From Pseudoclavibacter terrae (lineage in GTDB: Bacteria; Actinomycetota; Actinomycetes; Actinomycetales; Microbacteriaceae), in assembly GCF_008831075.1 (NCBI RefSeq), contig NZ_WBJX01000002.1, forward strand, positions 186,001 to 250,000: DNA of 64,000 nucleotides. Direction: 5' to 3'. The notes under the pieces are model-generated. The model did no database searches, had not been told where the DNA came from, and saw only the letters and a list, made by a program, of their open reading frames with translations. Each line of letters starts with the position of its first letter. Position 1 is the first letter of the stretch. A program made the translations under genes and the position numbers. Shown piece after piece: positions 1 to 7,746 of this stretch.

Positions 1-915
1 CGGCCGACGGCGGCAGGTTCCTGGGGCGAGCATCCGGTCGACATCGACCACGCCTATCGCGATGAGCTCGCCGAGCGGGCCCGCATCCTGAGCGCCGACC
101 CCTCGAGACTGCAGTGCCTGCCGCACATGGTGCCGGCCGCGTGGGACGCGATGTTCGTGCTCATGGAGCAGCTCGCCGACGCGTACCCGCAGCACATGAG
201 CCTCACCAGGGAGGGCGGCGGCTGGCACTGGCACAACGGTCTCCTCGGCATCGACCGGTGCTTCGCGGTCGGCGAGACCTCGTCGATGCCGGAGGGACCC
301 CTCGGGTTCATCGGCCAGCAGCTGCAGGAGGATATCGTGCTGCTCGAGCAGCGTGACGGCGAGCTGTGGGCCGACGCCGGCCTCGTGACGTTCGCCGCGG
401 ACTGGTCGTTCGGCTTCGACGTCGGGATGTCGTTCCTCGAGATCCACGGGCCCGTGCCGCGGGTGCACGACGAGGGGGTCATCCCGCGGGCGCAGGCCTT
501 CCTCATGCGGCTCGAGCCCGGGCAGAGCTACCGGCGCACCAACTGGACGCTCACCGTCGACGGCAAGCTGGACACGTCGACGGAGACGTACCCCGAGTGG
601 GGGCCAGACCGGACCACGCTTGTGGACGGCCCGCTCGCCGCGGTCGGCGACAGGCTGCACCTGCGGACCGAGGTGCAGCACCTCATCCGCCTCCCCGAGT
701 CGAACGCCATCATGTTCCTGATCCGCAGCTACCTGCTGCCGTTCGCGGCCCTGGCGACCGTGCCAGAGTGGGCGGCGAGAACGGCGGAGGTGCTCGAGGA
801 GCTGCCAGCCGACATGGCCGAGTACAAGGGCGTGACGCGCACCCGCGAGGCGGGTATCAGGTGGTTGCGCGAGTACGGGGGAGTCTGCGAGGGGAGCGCT
901 GCAGGGGCGGCGTGA
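1..915 (+). CDS. DUF3445 / heme-dependent oxidative N-demethylase family protein (5' end missing)
   Basis: The reading frame is open from the first base of the window to the TGA at 913-915, so the gene begins upstream and only about 304 residues are seen. The sequence carries features I recognise from the DUF3445 family (PF11927): the HMVPAAWD segment, WHWHNGLLG, DWSFGFDVGMSFLEIHGPVP and the downstream RTNWTL block. Some family members are the heme-binding subunit of oxidative N-demethylases acting on methylamines; whether this one does so is inference. An internal ATG at 127 would cut away conserved sequence and is not the start. Its stop is followed by a small hypothetical gene. Confidence 0.8.
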   Translation, partial: RPTAAGSWGEHPVDIDHAYRDELAERARILSADPSRLQCLPHMVPAAWDAMFVLMEQLADAYPQHMSLTREGGGWHWHNGLLGIDRCFAVGETSSMPEGPLGFIGQQLQEDIVLLEQRDGELWADAGLVTFAADWSFGFDVGMSFLEIHGPVPRVHDEGVIPRAQAFLMRLEPGQSYRRTNWTLTVDGKLDTSTETYPEWGPDRTTLVDGPLAAVGDRLHLRTEVQHLIRLPESNAIMFLIRSYLLPFAALATVPEWAARTAEVLEELPADMAEYKGVTRTREAGIRWLREYGGVCEGSAAGAA

Positions 916-958
916 TGCTGGTGCTGTCGCCGCGGGTCGGGGCGCTTCCGTTCCTGTG

Positions 959-964
959 TAGCCT
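959..964 (+). promoter_or_regulatory. -10 element of a leaderless promoter
   Basis: TAGCCT lies 7 nt before the ATG at 972, with no Shine-Dalgarno sequence between. This matches the leaderless arrangement seen many times in this window and decides the start of the downstream gene. Confidence 0.5.
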
Positions 965-971
965 GGCCGAC

Positions 972-1265
972 ATGGCTGATGCAGCGCAGGTCCCGAGCGA
1001 GCGGGAGCAGGGGGTTGGACGTGAGCGCGCTCCCGGGCACGACGCTGAGGGCGATTTCGAGTACAGGCCAGAGGACTCGGCTGTGGACTCAGCCGCCCCG
1101 ACCCCTGCGGGGCCGCTCGAGCTGACGCAGCAGGAGCGGGCTGAGGCCACGCTGCGCTCGATCATGTCCGGCGGCAACCTCACCGCCGAGACGATGAGGC
1201 TCTCGAACGACTTCACCGACCGGCACGTGTCGCGCCTGAAGTCGTTCTTCCGCCGCGGGAAGTAG
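972..1265 (+). CDS. Hypothetical small protein, charged N-terminus and basic C-terminus
   Basis: A 97-residue protein that I do not recognise. The first half is acidic and Pro/Ala rich and looks disordered; residues about 55-97 look helical (TQQERAEATLRSIM...) and end in a basic tail SFFRRGK. I chose ATG 972 because a TAGCCT -10 element sits 7 nt upstream; an earlier ATG at 915 overlaps the stop of the preceding gene and would add 19 mostly hydrophobic residues. The gene converges on a TauE-type gene across a hairpin. No function can be assigned. Confidence 0.55.
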   Translation: MADAAQVPSEREQGVGRERAPGHDAEGDFEYRPEDSAVDSAAPTPAGPLELTQQERAEATLRSIMSGGNLTAETMRLSNDFTDRHVSRLKSFFRRGK

Positions 1266-1280
1266 ACGGCGTCTCGAGCC

Positions 1281-1325
1281 CCGGCGCTGCCCGCACGCAC
1301 CACTCGGTGCCTCGCGCAGCGCCGG
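1281..1325. terminator. Hairpin between convergent genes
   Basis: CCGGCGCTGC (1281-1290) and GCAGCGCCGG (1316-1325) are a perfect 10 bp inverted repeat in the 67 bp gap between two convergent genes. It could end transcription in both directions. The 25 nt loop is long and there is no T tract, so efficiency is uncertain. Confidence 0.4.
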
Positions 1326-1332
1326 CGCGCCC

Positions 1333-2085
1333 TCACACGAGCAGGTAGACGGCGCCGGCGATCGTGAGCACCAGCACGATCCGGTCGAAGAGTTGCTGGC
1401 TCAGCCGCGGGGCGAGCCAGCGCCCCAGGAATGCGCCGCCGATGAGGAGCGGAACGAGCAGCAGATCCAGCACCAGCGTGCTCGGCGTGATGAGGCCAAG
1501 CCCGATCGAGAACGGCAGCTTGGCGATGTTGACGATCGTGAAGAACCAGGCTGCCGTTCCGAGGAACGCCTTGACGGGGAACTTGGCGGCGAGGAAGTAC
1601 ATCGCCATCACGGGACCACCGGCGTTGGCGACCATCGTCGTGAACCCGCCGAGCGATCCGTAGCCGACGCGTGCGATCTTGGCGGCGCGGTCGCTTGGCG
1701 TCTCCGGGGTGCGGTACCGGCGCCACACGGTGATGGCGACGAGGATGAGCAGGATGATGCCGATGACGCGGCGCACCCAGTTGTCGTCGGCGAAGGCGAG
1801 GAAGGCGGCGCCCGCGAGCAGACCGACCGCGACGGCGGGGATGAGCTTGACGAGCGTCGACCAGTCGGCGTGCCGCCGGTAGGTCCACAGCGCGAACATG
1901 TCGCCGACGATGAGCAGCACCAGCAGGGCCCCGGTCGACTGCTTGGCCGGGAGCACGGCCGCGAAGGTCGCGACCGACAGGGTTGTGACGCCGGGCAGCG
2001 CCGTCTTCGAGATTCCGACGGCGAAGGCGGCCACTGCGAGCAGGACCCATCCGAGGGTGGGGAGTTGGGGGATCAGGTCGAGCAC
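1333..2085 (-). CDS. TauE/SafE family (sulfite/organosulfonate exporter-type) membrane protein
   Basis: 250 residues with about eight hydrophobic segments, the N-terminal G-rich motif AVGISKTALPGV typical of the TSUP family (PF01925), and a central LGGFTTMVANAGGPVMAMYFL segment that repeats the family signature. TSUP proteins move sulfur-containing or other small organic anions across the membrane; the substrate here is not evident. The GTG start at 2085 is preceded by TAGACT at 6 nt, so the mRNA is probably leaderless. No sulfur-metabolism gene lies beside it. Confidence 0.85.
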   Translation of the reverse strand: MLDLIPQLPTLGWVLLAVAAFAVGISKTALPGVTTLSVATFAAVLPAKQSTGALLVLLIVGDMFALWTYRRHADWSTLVKLIPAVAVGLLAGAAFLAFADDNWVRRVIGIILLILVAITVWRRYRTPETPSDRAAKIARVGYGSLGGFTTMVANAGGPVMAMYFLAAKFPVKAFLGTAAWFFTIVNIAKLPFSIGLGLITPSTLVLDLLLVPLLIGGAFLGRWLAPRLSQQLFDRIVLVLTIAGAVYLLV

Positions 2086-2091
2086 CTGTCG

Positions 2092-2097
2092 AGTCTA
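2092..2097 (-). promoter_or_regulatory. -10 element of a leaderless promoter (TauE gene)
   Basis: TAGACT on the minus strand, 6 nt before the GTG start at 2085, with no ribosome binding site. Confidence 0.5.
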
Positions 2098-2182
2098 GGG
2101 CCGGGGCTGTCCTTGTCCTGTCGTGACGACAATCGCCGTCGTGGCGGAGGTGGATTCGGCCCCGTCACGCCTCGGCTCGGCG

Positions 2183-3268
2183 TCACGCCGTGGCGAGCTC
2201 TTCCGGCCACGGCGGGTTCGCGCCGGCGCGGGCCACCGTGATGGCTGCGCTCCGTGCGGCTGTCGCGAGGGCAGCATCCACCCACGAGTCGTCGAAGGCA
2301 CTGCCGTCGAGGGTGCTGCCGTCAGCGGTGCTGCCGGCATCGCCGCCGAGGAGTGCTCGCCGGATGCTCGGTGCGGAGACGGCGTGCAGGAGGCCCGACA
2401 TGAAGGCGTCGCCCGCGCCGACGGTGTCGACGACTCGGACCGACGGGGCTGGCACGGCGAACGCTCGCTCAGCGGTGCGTGCGAGGGCGCCGTCGCGGCC
2501 GCGCGTCATGAGGGCGAGGCGGGCGCCGAGCTCGGTGAAGCGAAGGAGCACCTCGGAGGGGCTGAGCTGCGGGTACAGCCAGGCGGCGTCCTCGTCGCTG
2601 AGCTTCACGACGTGGCTGAGGGCGACCAGGGCCTCGACGCGTCCGACGACCGCCTCGCGCTCGCCCATGATGGCGGCGCGAACGTTGGGGTCGTAGCTCG
2701 TGAGGATGCCGCCGCGGTTCCTCGCTTCCGCGAACACGGCTCGGACGACCGCGCCTCCGGGGTCGACGACCGCGCCGATGGACCCCGTGTGCAGCACGTC
2801 GATGCCCGTGAGGTCTGGCGTGGGCAGCGAGAAGTCGAGATCGAACTCGTAGCTCGCGCTGCTGTTCTCGTCGAGGGTCGCTCTCGCGGTCGAGGTGCGC
2901 TGACCGTCGAGTGCGCCGTCGACCAGTTCGACGCCGGACTCCGCAAGGTGGGCGATCACGAGCCCGCCGAGCTCGTCGTCGGCGAGCCGTGCGGCGAGCT
3001 GAGAGCGGTGGCCGAGCCGGGCCAGGCCGACGGCGACGTTCATGGGGGAGCCTCCGGGGAGGGCCCGCCCCTCCGGTGCATGCGCGTCACCGGGCAGCAG
3101 GTCGACAAGCGCCTCGCCGATCACGAGCACGCTCGCCAGCTTCCCGTCAGCAGCGTCGTTCATCCTCGCGTCTGCCGTCCCCGCGCGGGCGTGGTCCGGG
3201 TCTGCACTGATCGGGTCGTGCTTCGCATCGTTCTGCGTGTCCTCGGTGGGTGCTGCACGTTCGTTCAT
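2183..3268 (-). CDS. PfkB-family carbohydrate kinase (fructokinase-like)
   Basis: 361 residues. PfkB signature 1 is visible as ALPGGSPMNVAVGLARLG (about 70-87) and signature 2 as DTVGAGDAF (281-289), with Asp287 the expected catalytic base; it should phosphorylate a sugar with ATP, and the closest-looking group is fructokinases. The N-terminal 35 residues before MNDAADG are not part of the fold; a later ATG at 3163 is an alternative start, but the ATGA overlap with the upstream gene favours 3268. Residues about 309-326 hold a Gly/Ser/Asp insertion encoded by three 15 bp tandem repeats. Confidence 0.85.
   Translation of the reverse strand: MNERAAPTEDTQNDAKHDPISADPDHARAGTADARMNDAADGKLASVLVIGEALVDLLPGDAHAPEGRALPGGSPMNVAVGLARLGHRSQLAARLADDELGGLVIAHLAESGVELVDGALDGQRTSTARATLDENSSASYEFDLDFSLPTPDLTGIDVLHTGSIGAVVDPGGAVVRAVFAEARNRGGILTSYDPNVRAAIMGEREAVVGRVEALVALSHVVKLSDEDAAWLYPQLSPSEVLLRFTELGARLALMTRGRDGALARTAERAFAVPAPSVRVVDTVGAGDAFMSGLLHAVSAPSIRRALLGGDAGSTADGSTLDGSAFDDSWVDAALATAARSAAITVARAGANPPWPEELATA
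2297..2341. repeat. Three 15 bp tandem repeats inside the PfkB gene
   Basis: Three adjoining copies (2297-2311, 2312-2326, 2327-2341) of a 15 bp unit around CTGCCGTC encode a five-residue repeat (GSTxD-like) in frame. It expands a surface loop after the active-site helix and could vary in copy number without a frameshift. Confidence 0.6.
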
Positions 3269-3882
3269 GAGATCGCCTCCGGTGCGATGTCGCGACCGCT
3301 CAGCCAGAGGAGCAGGTCGATGGCGGTTCCTCGGACGGGCGGGCCTTCGCCGAGGGAGAGGGACTCTCCGGCGGTGTCGCCCGCGTCCGTCGCGATGAGG
3401 GTGCGGCCGGCGGCGAGCTCGCGACCGCCACCCATCGAGACGGGGGTCTTCCGCTGATGGGCGATCGCGGCGAGCACAGCGCCCTGCGGATAGTCGTGGG
3501 CGATCCCAAGGGGGCGGCGAATGTCCTCGCCGTGCACGAACGCTTCGACGTAGCGCGTCGCGGCCGGCGTCGGGGCGCTCGAGGTGCGGTCGGCGACTTC
3601 ACGGAACCGGGCGAGTGTGTCGCGCGGGTGCGCTCGACGCTCTGCCTCGACGCCTCGCTGGTTGAGGGCGTCGAAGTCGAAGCGCGCGGCCACGAGCTGC
3701 GCGACGAAGCCGAGTCGCGTCGTCGTCGCATCGTTGACGAGGTGCGCGAGGACGTCGTGCACCGTCCACCCCGTGCAGAGCGACGAGGTGGCCCAGTCGG
3801 TGTCGTCGAGGTTCCGGAGGTCGGCGATCAGCGCCGCGCGTTCTGCGTGCACGATGCTCCAGTGCGCTCCCAGTCGACTCAC
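3265..3882 (-). CDS. Maleylpyruvate isomerase family, mycothiol-dependent DinB-fold protein
   Basis: 205 residues with the start typical of the TIGR03083/MDMPI group: a helical bundle with LCTGWTVHDVLAHLV (about 37-51) and the later ATRYVEAFVHGEDIRRPLG block that carries candidate metal-binding His/Glu/Asp residues. Members use mycothiol and a divalent metal in isomerase or S-transferase reactions; the substrate is unknown. The GTG start at 3882 is 7 nt after TAGCGT and appears leaderless. Its stop overlaps the start of the PfkB gene by ATGA, so the two are translationally coupled. Confidence 0.8.
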   Translation of the reverse strand: MSRLGAHWSIVHAERAALIADLRNLDDTDWATSSLCTGWTVHDVLAHLVNDATTTRLGFVAQLVAARFDFDALNQRGVEAERRAHPRDTLARFREVADRTSSAPTPAATRYVEAFVHGEDIRRPLGIAHDYPQGAVLAAIAHQRKTPVSMGGGRELAAGRTLIATDAGDTAGESLSLGEGPPVRGTAIDLLLWLSGRDIAPEAIS

Positions 3883-3889
3883 AGTGCCG

Positions 3890-3895
3890 ACGCTA
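3890..3895 (-). promoter_or_regulatory. -10 element of a leaderless promoter (MDMPI-PfkB operon)
   Basis: TAGCGT on the minus strand, 7 nt before the GTG at 3882. Confidence 0.5.
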
Positions 3896-4043
3896 CCGCG
3901 TCGACGCCCCGTCGGCGAGCCGCGGGCGCGGCTGTGAAGTCAACCCCGCGCATCCGGGCCGCCTTCCTTCGTAGCCTCGAGGCGTACCCCCGAATGTCTG
4001 GTGCCCGCTCGAAGATGGCGCCACCCCGACGAGAGGAATCCCC

Positions 4044-5237
4044 ATGCGCGCGCTCACCTGGCAGTCGACCGGCGAAGTGTCCGTCGAGACGGTCCCCAAG
4101 CCGACGATCGAAGAGGCGGGTGACGCCGTCATCCGCGTGACGTCCGCGGCCATCTGCGGCTCCGACCTCCACCTGTACAGCGTGTTCGGGCCGTTCCTCG
4201 AGAAGGGCGACATCCTCGGCCACGAGACGATGGGCATCGTCGAGGAAGTCGGGTCCGGCGTGACGAAGCTGAGTGTGGGCGACCGAGTCGTCGTGCCCTT
4301 CGTGATCGCCTGCGGCGATTGCGTGGCCTGCCATTCCGGGCTGTCCACGCAGTGCGAGGTGACGCAGAACACCGAGCAGGGCACCGGTGCCGACCTCTAC
4401 GGGTACACGGAGCTCTACGGCTCGGTGCCCGGCGGGCAAGCCGAGTACCTGCGGGTGCGCCTCGCCGACAACAACGCCATCAAGGTCGGGCACGAGCTGT
4501 CCGACGAACGGTACCTCTTCCTCAGCGACATCCTTCCGACAGCTTGGCAGGGCGTGAAGTACGCCGCTGTGCCAGAGGGCGGGACGCTCGCCGTCGTCGG
4601 CCTCGGACCGGTCGGCCAGTTCGCGGCCCGCATCGGAAAGCACCTGGGCTACCGGGTGCTCGGCGTCGACCCGGTGCCCGAGCGTCGGGCGCTCGCGGAG
4701 CGCTACGGGGTCGAGGTCTTCGACTACGACGACGAGACCGCGGACGCGCTTCGCGCCGCCACTGACGGGCGTGGCCCCGATTCCGTCGTGGATGCGGTCG
4801 GCCTGGAGGCGCACGGTTCCGGAGACGGCTCCGGCTTCGCGGAGCTCGCGCAGAAGGGTGCCGGCCTGCTCCCGGACGCCGTCGCGAAGAAGGTCATCAA
4901 GACCGCCGGTGTCGACCGGCTGTCGGCGATCATGCTCGCCGTCGACGCGGTCCGCCGCGGCGGCACGGTGTCGCTGAGCGGTGTGTACGCGGGCACGGCC
5001 GACCCGATGCCGATGATGACCATGTTCGACAAGCAGCTGACCCTGCGCATGGGCCAGTGCAATGTGCAGCGCTGGATCCCGGAGCTGCTGCCGCTCGTCG
5101 AAGACCGCAGCGACCCGCTCGGCACGGAGGATCTCGTGACGCACCGCATGCCGCTCGAGGACGCGCCCCGGATGTACGAGGTGTTCCAGAAGAAGGCCGA
5201 AGGCTGCATCAAGGTCGTGCTGAAGCCGCGCGGCTGA
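4044..5237 (+). CDS. Zinc-dependent alcohol dehydrogenase (formaldehyde-dehydrogenase-like)
   Basis: 397 residues of the medium-chain dehydrogenase fold. Catalytic-zinc ligands are in ICGSDLH and GHE (GHETMGIVEEVG); a structural-zinc lobe is seen as the four cysteines of CGDCVACHSGLSTQC; the nucleotide-binding motif is VVGLGPVGQFAARIG. The long form and the inserted segment after the zinc lobe resemble glutathione-independent formaldehyde dehydrogenases, but the substrate cannot be read from sequence. A GAGAGGA ribosome binding site precedes ATG 4044. The gene stands alone, and its end almost touches the convergent XRE gene (16 bp gap). Confidence 0.88.
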   Translation: MRALTWQSTGEVSVETVPKPTIEEAGDAVIRVTSAAICGSDLHLYSVFGPFLEKGDILGHETMGIVEEVGSGVTKLSVGDRVVVPFVIACGDCVACHSGLSTQCEVTQNTEQGTGADLYGYTELYGSVPGGQAEYLRVRLADNNAIKVGHELSDERYLFLSDILPTAWQGVKYAAVPEGGTLAVVGLGPVGQFAARIGKHLGYRVLGVDPVPERRALAERYGVEVFDYDDETADALRAATDGRGPDSVVDAVGLEAHGSGDGSGFAELAQKGAGLLPDAVAKKVIKTAGVDRLSAIMLAVDAVRRGGTVSLSGVYAGTADPMPMMTMFDKQLTLRMGQCNVQRWIPELLPLVEDRSDPLGTEDLVTHRMPLEDAPRMYEVFQKKAEGCIKVVLKPRG

Positions 5238-5253
5238 CCCTCGTCCAGAGGAG

Positions 5254-5469
5254 TCACTCGGCCGCGGCGGGCTCCCAGCGGAGGAGCTCGCCCGGCTGAC
5301 ACTCGAGGGCGACGCAGAGCGCCTCGAGCGTCGTGAAGCGAACGGCCTTGGCTCGGCCGTTCTTCAAGACGGCGAGGTTGGCCGGGGTGATGCCGACCCG
5401 CTCCGCGAGCTCGCCCACGGACATCTTCCTCCGCGCGAGCATGACGTCGATATCGATGGCGATCGGCAT
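5254..5469 (-). CDS. Small Cro/C1-type (XRE) helix-turn-helix regulator
   Basis: 71 residues, nearly all one HTH: VMLARRKMSVGELAERVGITPANLAVLKNGRAKAVRFTTLEALCVALECQPGELL. It resembles the YozG family of very small regulators that travel with DUF2975 membrane proteins, as here. Its start overlaps the stop of the DUF2975 gene, so the two are made together. I infer that it binds the palindrome upstream of the pair (5985-6003) and controls the pair itself. Confidence 0.85.
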   Translation of the reverse strand: MPIAIDIDVMLARRKMSVGELAERVGITPANLAVLKNGRAKAVRFTTLEALCVALECQPGELLRWEPAAAE

Positions 5470-5954
5470 CAGATGACCTCGCCGAGCTCGCCGCGGAGGG
5501 CTTCGGCCTCGGCCTCACGCCTCGTGGCGAGACGCAGCAGCATCCGCATCACCACCATTAGGAGGGCGCCGCCGGCCGTGACGAGCGCGGCACCGCAGAG
5601 AAGGCCGATCAGGCCGGGCGCCGCGGGTCCCGGAGCGAGCAGGATGGCCAGCGTGAGGATGGTCAGTGAGGCGACGGCGATCGCGCCGATGATCGTGTCG
5701 ACGTAGCGGAAGGCCCCTGCGGAGAAGACGGAGCCTCGGCGGACCATCGTCAGAAGACGCCAGATGCTGATAGCGCTGACCTGCAGGGTGAGCACGAAGA
5801 TCGCGGCGAGCGCGACGAGAGCGACCCGGGCCGGTGTCGGAACGCCCGCGAGGTCCGCCCAGGCGAGCGGCAGGAGCAGGATCTGGACGGCGAGCGACCC
5901 GAGGAGCGAGACCGCGATGACGGCCTTGAGTACGAAGATGGTGACGGTGCCCAT
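5469..5954 (-). CDS. DUF2975 four-helix membrane protein
   Basis: 161 residues with four clear hydrophobic segments (about 5-30, 45-65, 90-110, 115-140) and a charged C-terminal tail REAEAEALRGELGEVI. This matches DUF2975 membrane proteins, which are of unknown function and are usually encoded with a YozG-type XRE regulator, as here. The start at ATG 5954 has a GGAGG ribosome binding site 7 nt upstream. It is the first gene of the two-gene operon, directly downstream of a 19 bp palindrome. Confidence 0.8.
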   Translation of the reverse strand: MGTVTIFVLKAVIAVSLLGSLAVQILLLPLAWADLAGVPTPARVALVALAAIFVLTLQVSAISIWRLLTMVRRGSVFSAGAFRYVDTIIGAIAVASLTILTLAILLAPGPAAPGLIGLLCGAALVTAGGALLMVVMRMLLRLATRREAEAEALRGELGEVI

Positions 5955-5984
5955 GGGTGACCTCCTGCTGACTAGCGATGCTTT

Positions 5985-6003
5985 TCTATCGACTTTCGAT
6001 AGA
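5985..6003. promoter_or_regulatory. Perfect palindrome, candidate operator for the XRE/DUF2975 pair
   Basis: TCTATCGA, 3 nt spacer, TCGATAGA: arms of 8 bp without mismatch, AT-rich against its surroundings, 31 bp upstream of the DUF2975 start. Position and symmetry fit an operator for the coupled XRE regulator. Confidence 0.6.
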
Positions 6004-6098
6004 TTACAGCAGGAGGACGCGAAAACGCGACACGTTCACCTGTCCATGCTCACCTCGGCGCCTCGATCGACCCTGGTGTGGTGAGGACCCTGATGTGG

Positions 6099-6563
6099 TT
6101 ATCGGGCGAGGTGGGCGGCGAGGTTGTCGAGCGCCTGCATCCAGCCGTCGTAGACGTTGTCGTCACCGGGCTCGCCGGGGATTCCCCGCACGTGCAGGGC
6201 GACGTGGGTCCCGGTCTCTCGGGAGCCCGTCGTGAGGTCGACGCTGACGACGGGGGACGCCGCTGGATCGTCGTCGGGCGAGCCCCACGTGAAGACGAGG
6301 CGTCCCGGTTCGGCCACCAGCAGGTAAATGCCCGCCGTCGGATACTCGTCACCCGTCTCGTCGTTGACCATCGTGTAGGCGTAGGTGCCGCCTTCTCGGA
6401 CATCGAGGTCGATCGTCTCCCGAGGCGTCGAGACCTTCACGGGATGATGCCAGTGGCTCAGCTCGTCGGCATCCGTCCACGCGCGCCAGACGCGCTCGCG
6501 AGGTGCGGCGACGGTGCGGCTCAGGCTGAACTCCGGCTGTGCGACGGTCTCCGGGCTGGTCAT
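6099..6563 (-). CDS. SRPBCC / AHSA1-like domain protein
   Basis: 154 residues with the AHSA1 (activator of Hsp90 ATPase homologue 1-like) pattern: FSLSRTVAAPRERVWRAWTDADELSHWHHP at the N-terminus, GRLVFTWG in the middle and the helix DGWMQALDNLAAHLA at the C-terminus. These proteins bind hydrophobic ligands in a helix-grip cavity; no specific role can be given. A GGAG sequence lies 8 nt before ATG 6563. The probable 5' region contains four copies of a 17 bp repeat. Confidence 0.8.
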   Translation of the reverse strand: MTSPETVAQPEFSLSRTVAAPRERVWRAWTDADELSHWHHPVKVSTPRETIDLDVREGGTYAYTMVNDETGDEYPTAGIYLLVAEPGRLVFTWGSPDDDPAASPVVSVDLTTGSRETGTHVALHVRGIPGEPGDDNVYDGWMQALDNLAAHLAR

Positions 6564-6575
6564 GGCTGGCTCCTC

Positions 6576-6643
6576 TGTGTCCTCGTCGACGGTGTGTCCT
6601 CGTCGGCTCTGTGTCCTCGTCCGCGCAGTGTCCTCGTCGACGC
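6576..6643. repeat. Four tandem copies of a 17 bp repeat in the 5' region of the SRPBCC gene
   Basis: Copies at 6576-6592, 6593-6609, 6610-6626 and 6627-6643 share a core GTGTCCTCGTC and differ only near their ends. They start 13 bp upstream of the gene starting at 6563. The unit is not a multiple of three and no gene spans it. Confidence 0.85.
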
Positions 6644-6720
6644 TACGTGCTCACGATGCAGCGTCTTCGCGGATCTCGTCGCGGCTGGCCTCGGCGTGGC
6701 CAGCTCGTCGGGCTGCCGCA

Positions 6721-6726
6721 AGGCTA
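6721..6726 (-). promoter_or_regulatory. Possible -10 element upstream of the 17 bp repeats
   Basis: TAGCCT on the minus strand. If used, transcription would begin near 6714 and the four 17 bp repeats would lie in an approximately 150 nt 5' untranslated region. Confidence 0.25.
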
Positions 6727-6828
6727 GGTTCCCAGGGTTGGAATCTCCTCGACAGCGCCAGCGGCTGCTGCGTCGTCGGTGGTGACTGGGCGCCGCGCCG
6801 CGCCGGAACGCGGCCGAGGGTCCGCGTC

Positions 6829-7746
6829 TCAGAAGAGCGGCCAGGGCGCCGCGGGCATGTCGCCCTCCGGGGCCGGGAACTCGCGTTCGGCCGCGAGGCG
6901 TTCGGTGCGGGCGGCGAGCTGCTCGAGCTCGGCGACCGAGAGCAGCTCGGCGAGCTTGGCTCCGAGGCCGCCGTCACGCGTGTCGGCGAGGGCCTCGTGG
7001 AGCCTCCGGATGCTCGTCGTCTCGTCGTCGCTGATCGGCTCGCCGACCCACCCCCACAGGACGGTGCGCAGCTTCGGCTCCACGTGGAACGAGAGGCCGT
7101 GGTCGACGCCGTAGCGGTGCCCGTCCGGCATGGCGAGCACGTGGCCGCCCTTGCGATCAGCGTTGTTGACGATGGCGTCGAAGATCGCCATGCGCCGCAT
7201 GATGGGGGAGTCCTCGTGGACGAGGACGACCTCGCGACCTGTCTCGTCTTCGCCGCTGAGGACCGTCCGCCAACCGTCTCCCGGTACCTCGCTCGCTTCG
7301 ACGAGATCGACGGGGTCTTGAGCTTCGTCGATGTCCTGCCACAGCTGGAGCATCCCTGGCCCGAACTGGCCGTCGCCGAGCCAGGTTCGCGGCACGATGT
7401 TCCAGCCGAGGGATTCCGAGACGAGGTACGCGGCGACTTCGCGATTGGCGAGGTCGTTGTTCGGGAAGTCCCACAGCGGCTTCTCGCCGCGGGACGGCTT
7501 GTAGACGACGTCGACCGGGTCGGCACCTGGGACCGTGTAGGTGCCGACGAAGGTCGCGTTCGACGCGCTCATGAGCCGGGCGGTGAGCTCGAGCGTCTGG
7601 GCGCTTGCAGCGGTGTCACCCGAGGCGGCATCGCCCGGATCGGAGTCACCCGGTTCGGAGGCGCTCGTGGTGGACGCCGTCGACGCCTCGGAGTCGGGCG
7701 CTTGAGCCGCCCCCGCGGTGTCCCCGTTCGGCTCGGTCTCGGTCAC
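6829..7746 (-). CDS. SCO1664 family protein (TIGR03843-type)
   Basis: 305 residues. After an acidic, Ala/Ser/Asp-rich leader of about 60 residues comes a conserved part with VYKPSRGEKPLWDFP, AYLVSESLGWNIVPRTW and FDAIVNNADRKGGHVL, and DHGLSF, a layout like PI3/4-kinase or HipA-type folds. Function is unknown. The GTG start at 7746 overlaps the stop of the DUF3090 gene by GTGA. It is the last gene of the actinobacterial trio phosphomutase-DUF3090-SCO1664, which elsewhere lies near mshC; mshC is not in this window. Confidence 0.85.
   Translation of the reverse strand: MTETEPNGDTAGAAQAPDSEASTASTTSASEPGDSDPGDAASGDTAASAQTLELTARLMSASNATFVGTYTVPGADPVDVVYKPSRGEKPLWDFPNNDLANREVAAYLVSESLGWNIVPRTWLGDGQFGPGMLQLWQDIDEAQDPVDLVEASEVPGDGWRTVLSGEDETGREVVLVHEDSPIMRRMAIFDAIVNNADRKGGHVLAMPDGHRYGVDHGLSFHVEPKLRTVLWGWVGEPISDDETTSIRRLHEALADTRDGGLGAKLAELLSVAELEQLAARTERLAAEREFPAPEGDMPAAPWPLF

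Noticed and set aside
6576-6643. Possible CRISPR array
   Set aside because: The 17 bp units adjoin without spacers and no cas gene is near.
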